This document shows, piece by piece, positions 7,470 through 14,840 of a DNA stretch of 24,261 bases. The DNA is from Aureispira sp045105775 (GTDB lineage Bacteria; Bacteroidota; Bacteroidia; Chitinophagales; Saprospiraceae), in contig JBGCDW010000103.1 of NCBI GenBank assembly GCA_045105775.1, forward strand, positions 1 to 24,261, in the 5' to 3' direction. Made by a program: the position numbers and the translations under genes. The notes beneath the pieces are model-generated. The model was not told the DNA's origin and made no database searches. It was given only the letters and a program-made list of their open reading frames with translations. Every line of letters starts with the position of its first letter. Position 1 is the stretch's first letter.

Positions 7470-8323
7470 CACCTAAATGGAGGCGGAATACGTTCTAGAG
7501 TGCCTTGTTGATACGTTTGGTACAATTGCAATTCATCAAGATGAACATAACCAATGTAGCAACCACAAGAATCATTGGTACAAGGGTGCGGCTGTAGTAT
7601 TGCTTTAATATCCTGTTGGTAAATATTGCCCAACACTTCTCCAATAAAATGGCAGCGTCGTACATCACCTGCGCCATCTATGGTAAAGGCAGTATGCCCT
7701 GCCTGACAACTTTTTCCCAAACTGGGATGATATTGATTGTTATAAGAAAACAAAGGATCAATTTGCTCAATGTACTGTATCTCTTCAGGGCTGTAATAGT
7801 CTTTTACTCGTTTGTAAGCATTGGCCCACAAATAACGATGTTTGGGCAGTGCTTGGCGCAATTGCTGTAGATAGGGCAAATCCTCTTTGAGTGCCACCAA
7901 TCCCACACTGTATCGAATACCCATATCTTCCAATTGCCAGCACCGCGCCACAAAATCCTCTAGCGCAATTTGGCTAGGATGAAAAGTGGTCCATAAGGCA
8001 AAAGCGTTTTTATTAACGTCTTGCATCCAATGCAGACTGCCCGACAAATTGGTCTGTATGCTCACTTTTTGCACTTGCGGCAAGTGGCTGAGTGTTGTCA
8101 TTGCTTGTTGGTAGGCTTTGCGGATAAGCCCTTCTCCCCAAGGTGTGAAGAGAATACCAATTTGTTCTGGACGCGTTTGTACCCAATCTACGAAACGCAT
8201 CAATCGGGTTGCATCATCAGCTAGTTCTGCTCGGGTGTTTTTAGTTTTAGCAAAGGGGCAATAAGTACAGCTATAATTACAACTGGATAAAGGGCCGCGA
8301 TAAAGAATAGACCAAGAGGACAT
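7469..8323 (-). CDS. STM4011-family radical SAM protein with auxiliary cysteines
   Basis: This radical SAM enzyme has 284 residues. The CxxxCxxC loop that binds the catalytic 4Fe-4S cluster is at Cys15, Cys19 and Cys22 (SSCNYSCTYCPF). A short TPWGEG motif sits where the SAM-contacting loop is expected. Five more cysteines lie at 206, 224, 248, 253 and 255, spaced like a SPASM/twitch domain, which would hold one or two auxiliary clusters. Such domains are typical of radical SAM enzymes that modify peptides or proteins. The N-terminal YRGPLSSCNY and the last gene position in the operon match the STM4011 family as I recall it. The substrate is unknown. The stop codon overlaps the start of the methyltransferase gene. 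Confidence 0.88.
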   Translation of the reverse strand: MSSWSILYRGPLSSCNYSCTYCPFAKTKNTRAELADDATRLMRFVDWVQTRPEQIGILFTPWGEGLIRKAYQQAMTTLSHLPQVQKVSIQTNLSGSLHWMQDVNKNAFALWTTFHPSQIALEDFVARCWQLEDMGIRYSVGLVALKEDLPYLQQLRQALPKHRYLWANAYKRVKDYYSPEEIQYIEQIDPLFSYNNQYHPSLGKSCQAGHTAFTIDGAGDVRRCHFIGEVLGNIYQQDIKAILQPHPCTNDSCGCYIGYVHLDELQLYQTYQQGTLERIPPPFR

Positions 8324-8405
8324 AAGTAAATAAGATTAAACGCTGAATACAAGAGGGTGATTGTAGGGGCAAGTACAATGGTGTTCTGCCGTCATCATCC
8401 AACCA

Positions 8406-9731
8406 TTAACTTAATTCAAAAGCATCCATTTGTGCTTTTACAGCAGTTGAATACAACCAAGGGCCAATAATATCGGAACATTCTAACCCTGTTGTATTCA
8501 ACTGCAAGTGTTCTGTAGTTGATTCTAATAAATCTAAAGCATGGAGTTGGTGCAATTCGGGCAAATCTATTAAGGGATTACTACCAAAAAAATGTTCATA
8601 AGCAGCCACATCTAAGTAGTGTCCTTCCAACAAAGATTTGATGACATAGCGGCGTTGTTGTTCTTGCAAATCTAAAGCAACTCCATAATCGACCTCGGCA
8701 AAGTCTTGCGCGCTTTTAGTATGATAATCGTGGATGATTTGCTGCACCCCTTTGCGTCCTACGGCATAATCCGAACTATAATGAAAAGACCGTGTATAAG
8801 AACGTGCTCCAACCCCAAGTCCTACCATCCCATCCTCTGGGCTGTTGTAAGGAGGCAAGGCTTCTTGAGGACTATTTTGCCGTTTAAAAATTCGCATAGT
8901 CACTTGCTCATAGCCTTTGGATAATAAAAAATCACGTCCAAAACGATACAAATTGAGGCGGTGGTCGTTCCAAGCTTGTTCGCGCTTGCCCAAGCCTGTA
9001 AGTGGGCGCACATAAAGCGGGTACAAGAAAATTTCTTCGGGTTCAAACGCTAATGTTTCTTCCAAAGAACGTTGCCAAGAGGCGGTGGTTTGCCCTGCCA
9101 TTCCATAAATTAGATCAATATTCATACTGGGAATGGCCGATTGCCGAATCCAAGTTAATGCCTGGCGCACTTCTTCGGGGCGTTGTGGGCGACCCAATGC
9201 CTTGGTTTCTTCTAATAAAAAGCTTTGTACGCCAATGCTGGCGCGATTGGTGCCCTGTTCATAGAGCAAGGCCAATTTTTCGGGAGTGGTAGTTTTGGGC
9301 GATAACTCTACAGAAAAGGGGACGGCTCGATATTGCAAGCCCATTTGTTGTTGTACCACTATTAGCACCTGTTCCAAGTCTTTTAGTGATAAAAAAGAAG
9401 GGGTGCCCCCACCAATCGCCACCCGATTAAAGCGCGCCTCTGCACCTATGGCTTGCCTGACCTGAGCAGCTTGCAATTGCAAACTCTTGATAAAGGGTTG
9501 CTCCAAGGCTGCTTTGGGATTGGCTGTGGTAAACAAATTGCAAAAGCCACAACGCATTTCACAAAAGGGTACATGCACATACAAAAACAATTGTTGCTTA
9601 TTTTCGGCTTGCCAAATCTCTTTTAGTGTACGTGGTTGATCCAGTACCCTATAACTAGATTTGTGTGGATAAGAATAGGCATAGCCTTGAAAATAATTGC
9701 GACGTTGAATAGCTTCTGCTAAAGTAGACAT
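8406..9731 (-). CDS. STM4012-family radical SAM protein (HemN-like)
   Basis: This protein has 441 residues from the ATG at 9731. An upstream in-frame ATG at 9791 exists, but its extra 20 codons are read from the inserted MITE-like element, so I reject it. It is built like coproporphyrinogen dehydrogenase HemN/HemW: the VHVPFCEMRCGFCNLFT segment carries Cys57, Cys61 and Cys64 for the 4Fe-4S cluster, GGGTPSF at residues 107-113 is the SAM-binding glycine motif, and NIDLIYGMAGQT and a C-terminal winged-helix-like part follow. HemN relatives also include methyltransferases and cyclopropane-forming enzymes, so the name does not imply haem synthesis. Its place between STM4013- and STM4011-type genes supports the family call. 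Confidence 0.9.
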   Translation of the reverse strand: MSTLAEAIQRRNYFQGYAYSYPHKSSYRVLDQPRTLKEIWQAENKQQLFLYVHVPFCEMRCGFCNLFTTANPKAALEQPFIKSLQLQAAQVRQAIGAEARFNRVAIGGGTPSFLSLKDLEQVLIVVQQQMGLQYRAVPFSVELSPKTTTPEKLALLYEQGTNRASIGVQSFLLEETKALGRPQRPEEVRQALTWIRQSAIPSMNIDLIYGMAGQTTASWQRSLEETLAFEPEEIFLYPLYVRPLTGLGKREQAWNDHRLNLYRFGRDFLLSKGYEQVTMRIFKRQNSPQEALPPYNSPEDGMVGLGVGARSYTRSFHYSSDYAVGRKGVQQIIHDYHTKSAQDFAEVDYGVALDLQEQQRRYVIKSLLEGHYLDVAAYEHFFGSNPLIDLPELHQLHALDLLESTTEHLQLNTTGLECSDIIGPWLYSTAVKAQMDAFELS

Positions 9732-9749
9732 ATTGAAAATAGAATAAAT

Positions 9750-9908
9750 GAAGTTGTTTAAAAATGGAATGGTGTTGAACCGAGCCTGCAAACCGAGGCT
9801 CTGCCGAGCTCATAAGCAACGCGCACTAGCTCACGCAAGTATAATGAGTACTAATTTGGTTCTAACCGAGGCATAGGCGAGTTCATGCAAATAAATTTAA
9901 ACAACTTC
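9750..9908. mobile_element. MITE-like element, copy 1, inside the STM4011-4015 operon
   Basis: GAAGTTGTTTAAA (9750-9762) and its exact reverse complement (9896-9908) are 13-bp terminal inverted repeats. The element is flanked by AAT on both sides (9747-9749 and 9909-9911), a 3-bp target duplication. It contains no open frame of its own, and carries GAG/CTC-rich palindromic blocks. The first 21 bases are identical to the copy at 23917, and 27 of 30 bases match between 9841-9870 and 23945-23974. It would be moved by a transposase encoded elsewhere. It separates the STM4013 and STM4012 genes. Confidence 0.85.
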
Positions 9909-9926
9909 AATAGTATCATAAAAATT

Positions 9927-10736
9927 TTACTCAAGCAAGCATTCCAAATAAGGAACAGTCCATACTTTTTCATGTGCCAAGCGATGCCCTGTATATCCGT
10001 CCTCCCCATAAGTAGTCCCATGATCGGCACAACAAATGACAAAGGTAGGTCTGGTTCTGGCCGCTAAGGCGGCTTGCAAAATAGGCAATTGTTGATCGAC
10101 ATAGTGCAAAGCAGCCGCATGACTTTCTAAAGTATCTTGTTTGTGGGAAGAAGTCGTCGGTTTTAGGTAAAAATAATTGGGTTGGTGGATGGCCGAGACA
10201 TTAATAAACAAAAAAGTAGGCTCTGGGTGTGCTTGCAATACCTGAGCGGCTTGCTCCAGTTGAACTTGGGTCGAATCGGGATTGGTAACCCCTAATTCGG
10301 GAGTCCAATAACTGTGTTGGAACAAAGCAGGAAAAACCCTGCTCAGAGGTGTTTGTTGGTTAAAAAAGCCTACGCCACCAATACAAACTGTGGTCATGCC
10401 ACGAGCAGCCAATCCTTCCACAATCGTGGCTGCTTCCAAAATACAGGTATTTTCTACCGCTGTTTCACTGCCCGCAAAGGCCGTAGCAAACAAGCGTGGA
10501 TGTTTGCCTGGAACAACAGGCGTAGGCAAAAAGCCTGCAAAAAAGGCATGATGTGCCGCATAGGTAAAACTGCCTGGGCTATGGCGTTCTTCCCAACCCG
10601 TAGCAGGGAGCCATGCCGAAAAATTGGGCAATTGTCCTGCCCCAAAAGCTTCTTGAGCTACATCATAACGCAAGGTATCCAAGGTGATGAATAGAACATC
10701 ACTGTTGGCTATAACTTTGTTCATATTATATGCCAT
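9927..10736 (-). CDS. STM4013/SEN3800-family hydrolase (alkaline phosphatase/sulfatase superfamily)
   Basis: This is a 269-residue metal-dependent hydrolase of the alkaline phosphatase superfamily. The first metal site is in the strand FITLDTLRYD (Asp20). The GSFTYAAHHAFFAGFLP segment (residues 56-71) occupies the place of the nucleophile helix, with a Thr or Ser instead of the sulfatase Cys-x-Pro-x-Arg, so formylglycine chemistry is unlikely. The second half of the site is CADHGTTYGEDGYTGHR, with Asp238, His239 and His251, and His255 just beyond. A phosphatase, phosphodiesterase or phosphotransferase reaction is plausible; the substrate is unknown. The start is the first ATG (10736); ATG 10724 is an alternative. 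The HAD gene ends 16 bp upstream, and the MITE-like element lies just downstream. Confidence 0.88.
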   Translation of the reverse strand: MAYNMNKVIANSDVLFITLDTLRYDVAQEAFGAGQLPNFSAWLPATGWEERHSPGSFTYAAHHAFFAGFLPTPVVPGKHPRLFATAFAGSETAVENTCILEAATIVEGLAARGMTTVCIGGVGFFNQQTPLSRVFPALFQHSYWTPELGVTNPDSTQVQLEQAAQVLQAHPEPTFLFINVSAIHQPNYFYLKPTTSSHKQDTLESHAAALHYVDQQLPILQAALAARTRPTFVICCADHGTTYGEDGYTGHRLAHEKVWTVPYLECLLE

Positions 10737-10752
10737 TGGTAATTATTTCAAA

Positions 10753-11409
10753 TTATAAAGGCAAATCCAATACTTGTTCAATGATGTACGTAGGCTGTAG
10801 GTCTTGTGTCCATTCTCGATTGTGAGAAATCCAACAAGTAGCAATACCCAATTGGGCAGGGCCTGCAATATCATTAATAGGATCGTCTCCTACGTACAAT
10901 AACTGGTCGGGGCGTAATTGTTCCTGTTCCAAGATGCGTTCAAAGAGCAAAGGATCGGGTTTTTCTAGTTGGTGTTGTTGTGAAATATGGATTTGTTGGC
11001 TAGAAAAGATGGTGTCCAATTGAGCCTGCTTAATTTTTCTGCTTTGATTGCTGATAGAACCATTGGTTAGAATACCGAGGCGGTATGTTTGTTGCAATTG
11101 TTGTAATTTTTCTAATAATGGAGGAGAGGCAGGAGCCACATAAGCACTAATATTGGTTTGGATATAATTCCACAAACTTTCCTCTTCCCATCCCCAAGGC
11201 TGGTATTTTTGAATCAACCAAGCCACAAAATCACTACGGTCTACATAGCCCCAGTCATCGTTTTCTTCAATTTCTGGTTGTTCATTATAAAAATAAACCT
11301 GAGGCAGATGCTCCTCAAAGAAGGTTGCCAAGCAGCCCATCAAAGCAGCATTTCTATCAATCAATGTATTGTCCAAATCAAAGTAAATACAGGCAATTGT
11401 TTTAGGCAT
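10753..11409 (-). CDS. HAD-superfamily hydrolase (YjjG-like)
   Basis: This 218-residue phosphatase-type HAD protein shows all four motifs: DLDNT at residues 11-15 (nucleophile Asp11, acid Asp13), LTNGS for the motif II Ser/Thr, EKPDP with the motif III lysine, and YVGDDPINDIAG with the motif IV aspartates. The cap helices after motif I fit subfamily IA, as in YjjG and YfnB, which hydrolyse nucleotides or sugar phosphates. It overlaps the end of the STM4014-type gene by 8 bp and is followed 16 bp later by STM4013, so it is an integral member of the operon. The cluster as I recall it from Salmonella does not include a HAD gene, so it may be a lineage-specific addition. Confidence 0.9.
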   Translation of the reverse strand: MPKTIACIYFDLDNTLIDRNAALMGCLATFFEEHLPQVYFYNEQPEIEENDDWGYVDRSDFVAWLIQKYQPWGWEEESLWNYIQTNISAYVAPASPPLLEKLQQLQQTYRLGILTNGSISNQSRKIKQAQLDTIFSSQQIHISQQHQLEKPDPLLFERILEQEQLRPDQLLYVGDDPINDIAGPAQLGIATCWISHNREWTQDLQPTYIIEQVLDLPL

Positions 11410-12529
11410 AATGCTGTTGTTTTAGATGATTCAAAACGGCTTGGTAGGTGTTTCTACCTTGATAAAGTACTCTAGGTAATAAATCGCCAAAAGCATTGAC
11501 CTCTAGAATATATCCTTGTTCTAAGTCAGTACGAATCAAAATATCCAAACAAGTATATTGATGAGGGGGCAGGCTGTCAGCAGTTTGCACGGCTAAGGTT
11601 TCAATCCGATTCCAACGCTCCAGGCCCATTTTTTCTTTTAATTGCTCCAAAGATCCACGCTGATTTCCCAAATGTAGATTGGTGAGAGGGGATTGGCTTT
11701 GGCGCACTACCACCTGTTGGCATTGCCCATCAATAACCACCATTCTCAAATCAAAAATCGCATTGCCTAGACTGGCTTTTGGGATCCATTGTTCGGCTAT
11801 TATTCCTTCTTTTGCCAAGCTATTGATAAGCAGTGCTACTTCTTTTTCGCTGGTGTATTGGCGTAGGCGGAGCGAATTGAATAAAGTTACTTGCCCTTGG
11901 TGTACGTGCATTTCTACCGAAGTGGTGGCTTGGAGGCGTTTTCCTTGTGTACGAAAAGCAACCACGCCTGAGGCAGAAGAGCCGTGCAAGGGTTTGACAA
12001 ATACCCGCGACCAGCCTTTTTGCTGCATTTTTTGACGCAAATCTTCATAATTCTGAATAGAATAAAGGGCAGGAGGCACTGCAATACCCTGTTGCTCCAG
12101 ATGTTGGTGACATTGTTGTTTGTCAAAACACAAACGAATATACGCCAAACTATTCACCCATTGCAAAGGAGGAAAAGCACTAAATTTTTGTTCTAAGGTA
12201 TCTAATAATTTAAGAAAGCCTAGATGTTGCTGCAACAATCCACTTAAACTCCCCTTGGCTAGTGGCATAGTAGGATTTACCCAAGCAGTATGGTTGACAT
12301 GGGGTGCTCCCCAATCTAGTAAGCCTTGTGCTACAGCCGTATTTTCTCCAGGTGATTCCAAGCGCACCCAATCAACTTTAGAAAGCAACTGCTCCCAATT
12401 GATTTGTTGTGTTAAAACAGCCTCATAAGACACTATTATAGGGGCAGGGTATCCTTCTGCTTTTGCTGCTTCTAAGAAAAATTGACAGCGTCTATTTTCA
12501 GGATTTCCAAGCCATAAAAGTTGTAGCAT
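11402..12529 (-). CDS. STM4014-family protein, ATP-grasp-like
   Basis: This 375-residue protein starts with LLWLGNPENRR, matching the LLGNP..RR opening I recall for the STM4014 family. Residues 1-130 form an alpha/beta N-terminal domain. An ATP-grasp-type fold follows: VFVKPLHGSSASGVV with Lys179 and a Gly/Ser loop, AEQWIPKA with Glu246, DLRMVVIDG at 260-268, Asp329 in CLDILI, and EVNAFGDLLP with Glu343 and Asn345, the last three being expected Mg-ATP ligands. Such enzymes join a carboxylate to an amine or thiol through an acyl-phosphate, and several modify ribosomal peptides. The product here is unknown. It lies 38 bp downstream of the STM4015-type gene and overlaps the HAD gene by 8 bp. Confidence 0.88.
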   Translation of the reverse strand: MLQLLWLGNPENRRCQFFLEAAKAEGYPAPIIVSYEAVLTQQINWEQLLSKVDWVRLESPGENTAVAQGLLDWGAPHVNHTAWVNPTMPLAKGSLSGLLQQHLGFLKLLDTLEQKFSAFPPLQWVNSLAYIRLCFDKQQCHQHLEQQGIAVPPALYSIQNYEDLRQKMQQKGWSRVFVKPLHGSSASGVVAFRTQGKRLQATTSVEMHVHQGQVTLFNSLRLRQYTSEKEVALLINSLAKEGIIAEQWIPKASLGNAIFDLRMVVIDGQCQQVVVRQSQSPLTNLHLGNQRGSLEQLKEKMGLERWNRIETLAVQTADSLPPHQYTCLDILIRTDLEQGYILEVNAFGDLLPRVLYQGRNTYQAVLNHLKQQHYA

Positions 12530-12567
12530 AGCACAGGGCGTATTTGAATAGAAGTAAAGGTGAACAA

Positions 12568-13503
12568 CTATTCGGAAACAGCCACATAACGATAGACTTC
12601 TCCGTCGCCATAGTCATCTTCATCTTGCGGATCTTCTAAGCTGACGGGGACACCCAAATCTTTTAGTTGCGCTATAATTTCTTTATCATCTACGTAATGG
12701 TGATCTAAAACCAGCATTTTTAGATTTTTAATACCTGGATTGTCCAACAAAGCTTCTGCGCCTTCATTACTCAGTGTACCATTGGATAAGTCTAGTACTT
12801 CTATTTTATTAAGAATAGGGTCATCTACTAATTTTTCGGCCAATTGATCTACAATTTCGCTGTTGCGTAAACCCAAGTAGGTAAGGCTTGGAAAGTGGTT
12901 GTCAGTGCTGCCTCTGTAGCTGGCTACTACCTCTGATGCAGAAGCAGAAAAACCATAATCTTCAGAACCCAGCCACAATTCCAAGTGTTTCAACGCTGGC
13001 AAATTGGATTCGGCCAAATTAGAAAAAATATTGCCTGGCATTCCACCTGTTTCTACAATAAGTGTATGCAACGAAGATGAATCAAGCACCCCTAAGGTCA
13101 ATCCATTTCCCCCACGTACTTGGAAGTATTCCAATTGAGGAAAAGCTTTAAAAAAATTGTGGTAAGAGGTGTTTTCAATCCAAGATACTTCATTTTCCTC
13201 TTGAGTAATATCACCTACAAAAATGGCTTTGAGATGTTTTAGTTTATCTTTATGCTCTATAAGAACTTCCAAAATAGTATCGGGGGTCTCATCGTACTCA
13301 CCGAGCATACCAAATACCAAACTATCAATTTGGGCTACTTTGTCATCTTCAATGAATTTTCTTAAATTGTCTGGCACATTTTGTTCGCTGTCATATTCTG
13401 TATAAAAACGATAAGCGGCCTCGGTATCTTCTATACCTTTTTCGGGGGAGAAATTGAGGACTTTTTTTCCATTGAGTTGAGTAGCGTGACCATAAAAACC
13501 CAT
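12568..13503 (-). CDS. STM4015-family LRR-like protein with an acidic conserved tail
   Basis: This 311-residue protein is the first gene of the operon. Residues 1-90 hold a short beta start (GHATQLNGKKVLNF) and an acidic helical region. From about residue 90 to 285 there are irregular leucine-rich repeats, including LKHLKAIFVGDI, LEYFQVRGGNGL, LHTLIVETGG, LKHLELWLGSEDYG, LTYLGLRNSEI and IEVLDLSNG. The VRGG.GL, ETGG(M/L)P and LELWLG signatures match the STM4015 family as I remember it from actinobacteria and Salmonella. The C-terminus is strongly acidic and ends GDGEVYRYVAVSE, a tail I recall as conserved in that family. No catalytic residues are evident, so it may be a scaffold, a substrate or a regulator of the downstream enzymes. 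Confidence 0.88.
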   Translation of the reverse strand: MGFYGHATQLNGKKVLNFSPEKGIEDTEAAYRFYTEYDSEQNVPDNLRKFIEDDKVAQIDSLVFGMLGEYDETPDTILEVLIEHKDKLKHLKAIFVGDITQEENEVSWIENTSYHNFFKAFPQLEYFQVRGGNGLTLGVLDSSSLHTLIVETGGMPGNIFSNLAESNLPALKHLELWLGSEDYGFSASASEVVASYRGSTDNHFPSLTYLGLRNSEIVDQLAEKLVDDPILNKIEVLDLSNGTLSNEGAEALLDNPGIKNLKMLVLDHHYVDDKEIIAQLKDLGVPVSLEDPQDEDDYGDGEVYRYVAVSE

Positions 13504-13543
13504 AACTTGAAGTATGTTTGGCGTAGAATAAAAAATTGCATAG

Positions 13544-13574
13544 CTAAGGTACTAAAAAAACAACAAGCTTTCAA
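13544..13574 (-). promoter_or_regulatory. Candidate Bacteroidota-type promoter of the STM4015-4011 operon
   Basis: On the minus strand TACCTTAG (13551-13544) differs from the TAnnTTTG -7 consensus at one base, and a TTG (13574-13572) lies 20 bp upstream of it, in the -33 place. This would start transcription about 35-40 bases before the ATG at 13503. Confidence 0.33.
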
Positions 13575-13681
13575 GTATTGGCAGAGCTGGGCTATATTTT
13601 TTATAACAAAAAATAAGCAATTCAAGAGAATTAAAAAAGGGATTGAAACAACTATTTGCTCACGCATAAAATTAGTTTCTT

Positions 13682-14794
13682 ATGCAGTTTAAAAGTCTAC
13701 CATTGAGGGAGTTGAAGCGTTATGTTTATTCTGATGCCTACACCCAATCAGACTATATTGCCATTAGCAAACAGCGTGCTTTGTCACAAGAGCGCAATCC
13801 TAGAGCACGGCCTGAAGATGTGGTGTTGGTATTGGTGTATGAAGCCGACGAATTAGTGGCTTACTTGGGGGTATTTGCCGATGATTTGTATTTTGAGAAT
13901 AGGGTGGAGCATGTGGGTTGGTTGAGTTGTATGTGGGTGAACCCCAAAATGCGCGGAAAAGGGATTGCTAAACGCCTGCTACAAACTGTTTTTGAAGCGT
14001 GGGAATACAAGATATTGGTAACAGAATTTACCCCAGCCGCCAAAGGCTTGTATGATCGCAGTGGCCATTTTATAGACTTGGCAAAACCCAAGGGGTGGCG
14101 CGGCTATTTACGCCCCAATTTAGCTACATTATTGCCCAAGAAGTCGCCGCGTTGGCAAAAGTGGCAACCACTCTTGAAATTGGCGGATGGTGTATTGTCC
14201 TTGCCCAATACGGTGCGCTTATGGCTGCACCCAACACCTTCTATAGAAAAACAGGGGTATTCTTTTGAGTATTTGGTGGAACTAGATGACGAGGCTTGGA
14301 CGTTTATACAAGCAAAGCAAAATGGCGAGTTGATTCATCGAGATCGGGCAGAACTGGATTGGTTGTTGAGCAACCCTTGGTTGTTGCAAGCACCACTTAA
14401 GGATAGAAATGCTCAACGGTATCATTTTTCTTCTGTAGATACTACCTTTTATTTTTTGGCAATCAAGGTATACAATGCTACATTAGAGGTCGTAGCAGTA
14501 ATCATTATGAGTTATAGAGCAGGAAGTGTTAAATTACCTTATGTGTATGTTCAGACTGGAATGGAAGAAATTGTATGGCAATTAATTGATCAACATTTGT
14601 TGGCCATGAATGCTGAAACTTTAACGGTCTTTCAACCCCAATTGATAAGTGTATTGCCCAAAAGAAAACATCCTTTTTTTCGTTTGCGTGCTTTTCAACG
14701 CCATTATATTATTGGTAAGGTATTGCAAGAGGCGTTGGAAGCAACCAATACCGTAGTATTGCAAGATGGAGATGCCGATGCGACATTTACATAA
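13682..14794 (+). CDS. GNAT-family N-acetyltransferase
   Basis: This is a 370-residue protein. The N-terminal half (about residues 10-140) is a GNAT domain: LVYEADELVAYLGVF forms the central strands, VGWLSCMWVNPKMRGKGIAKRLLQ carries the acetyl-CoA pyrophosphate loop (R-G-K-G-I-A), and EFTPAAKGLYDRSG is the end of the fold. The C-terminal half, about 200 residues, is an extra domain with no motif I recognise. Similar two-part GNAT proteins occur near envelope-sugar genes, but no such genes are seen here. The acceptor is unknown. It begins at the first ATG after the divergent STM4015 gene, and the kinase gene starts 46 bp after its stop, so the two are probably co-transcribed. Confidence 0.87.
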   Translation: MQFKSLPLRELKRYVYSDAYTQSDYIAISKQRALSQERNPRARPEDVVLVLVYEADELVAYLGVFADDLYFENRVEHVGWLSCMWVNPKMRGKGIAKRLLQTVFEAWEYKILVTEFTPAAKGLYDRSGHFIDLAKPKGWRGYLRPNLATLLPKKSPRWQKWQPLLKLADGVLSLPNTVRLWLHPTPSIEKQGYSFEYLVELDDEAWTFIQAKQNGELIHRDRAELDWLLSNPWLLQAPLKDRNAQRYHFSSVDTTFYFLAIKVYNATLEVVAVIIMSYRAGSVKLPYVYVQTGMEEIVWQLIDQHLLAMNAETLTVFQPQLISVLPKRKHPFFRLRAFQRHYIIGKVLQEALEATNTVVLQDGDADATFT

Positions 14795-14840
14795 GGAATA
14801 AAAGGATAACATTAAACTAGATAGCGGACGAAAATAATCT

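Noticed and set aside
9731..9791. N-terminal extension of the STM4012-type protein to the ATG at 9791
   Set aside because: The extra codons are the reverse reading of the MITE terminal repeat; the family start fits the ATG at 9731.
9851..10067. Two short overlapping open frames on both strands
   Set aside because: They are out-of-frame readings of the MITE end and of the STM4013 gene, with no features of their own.
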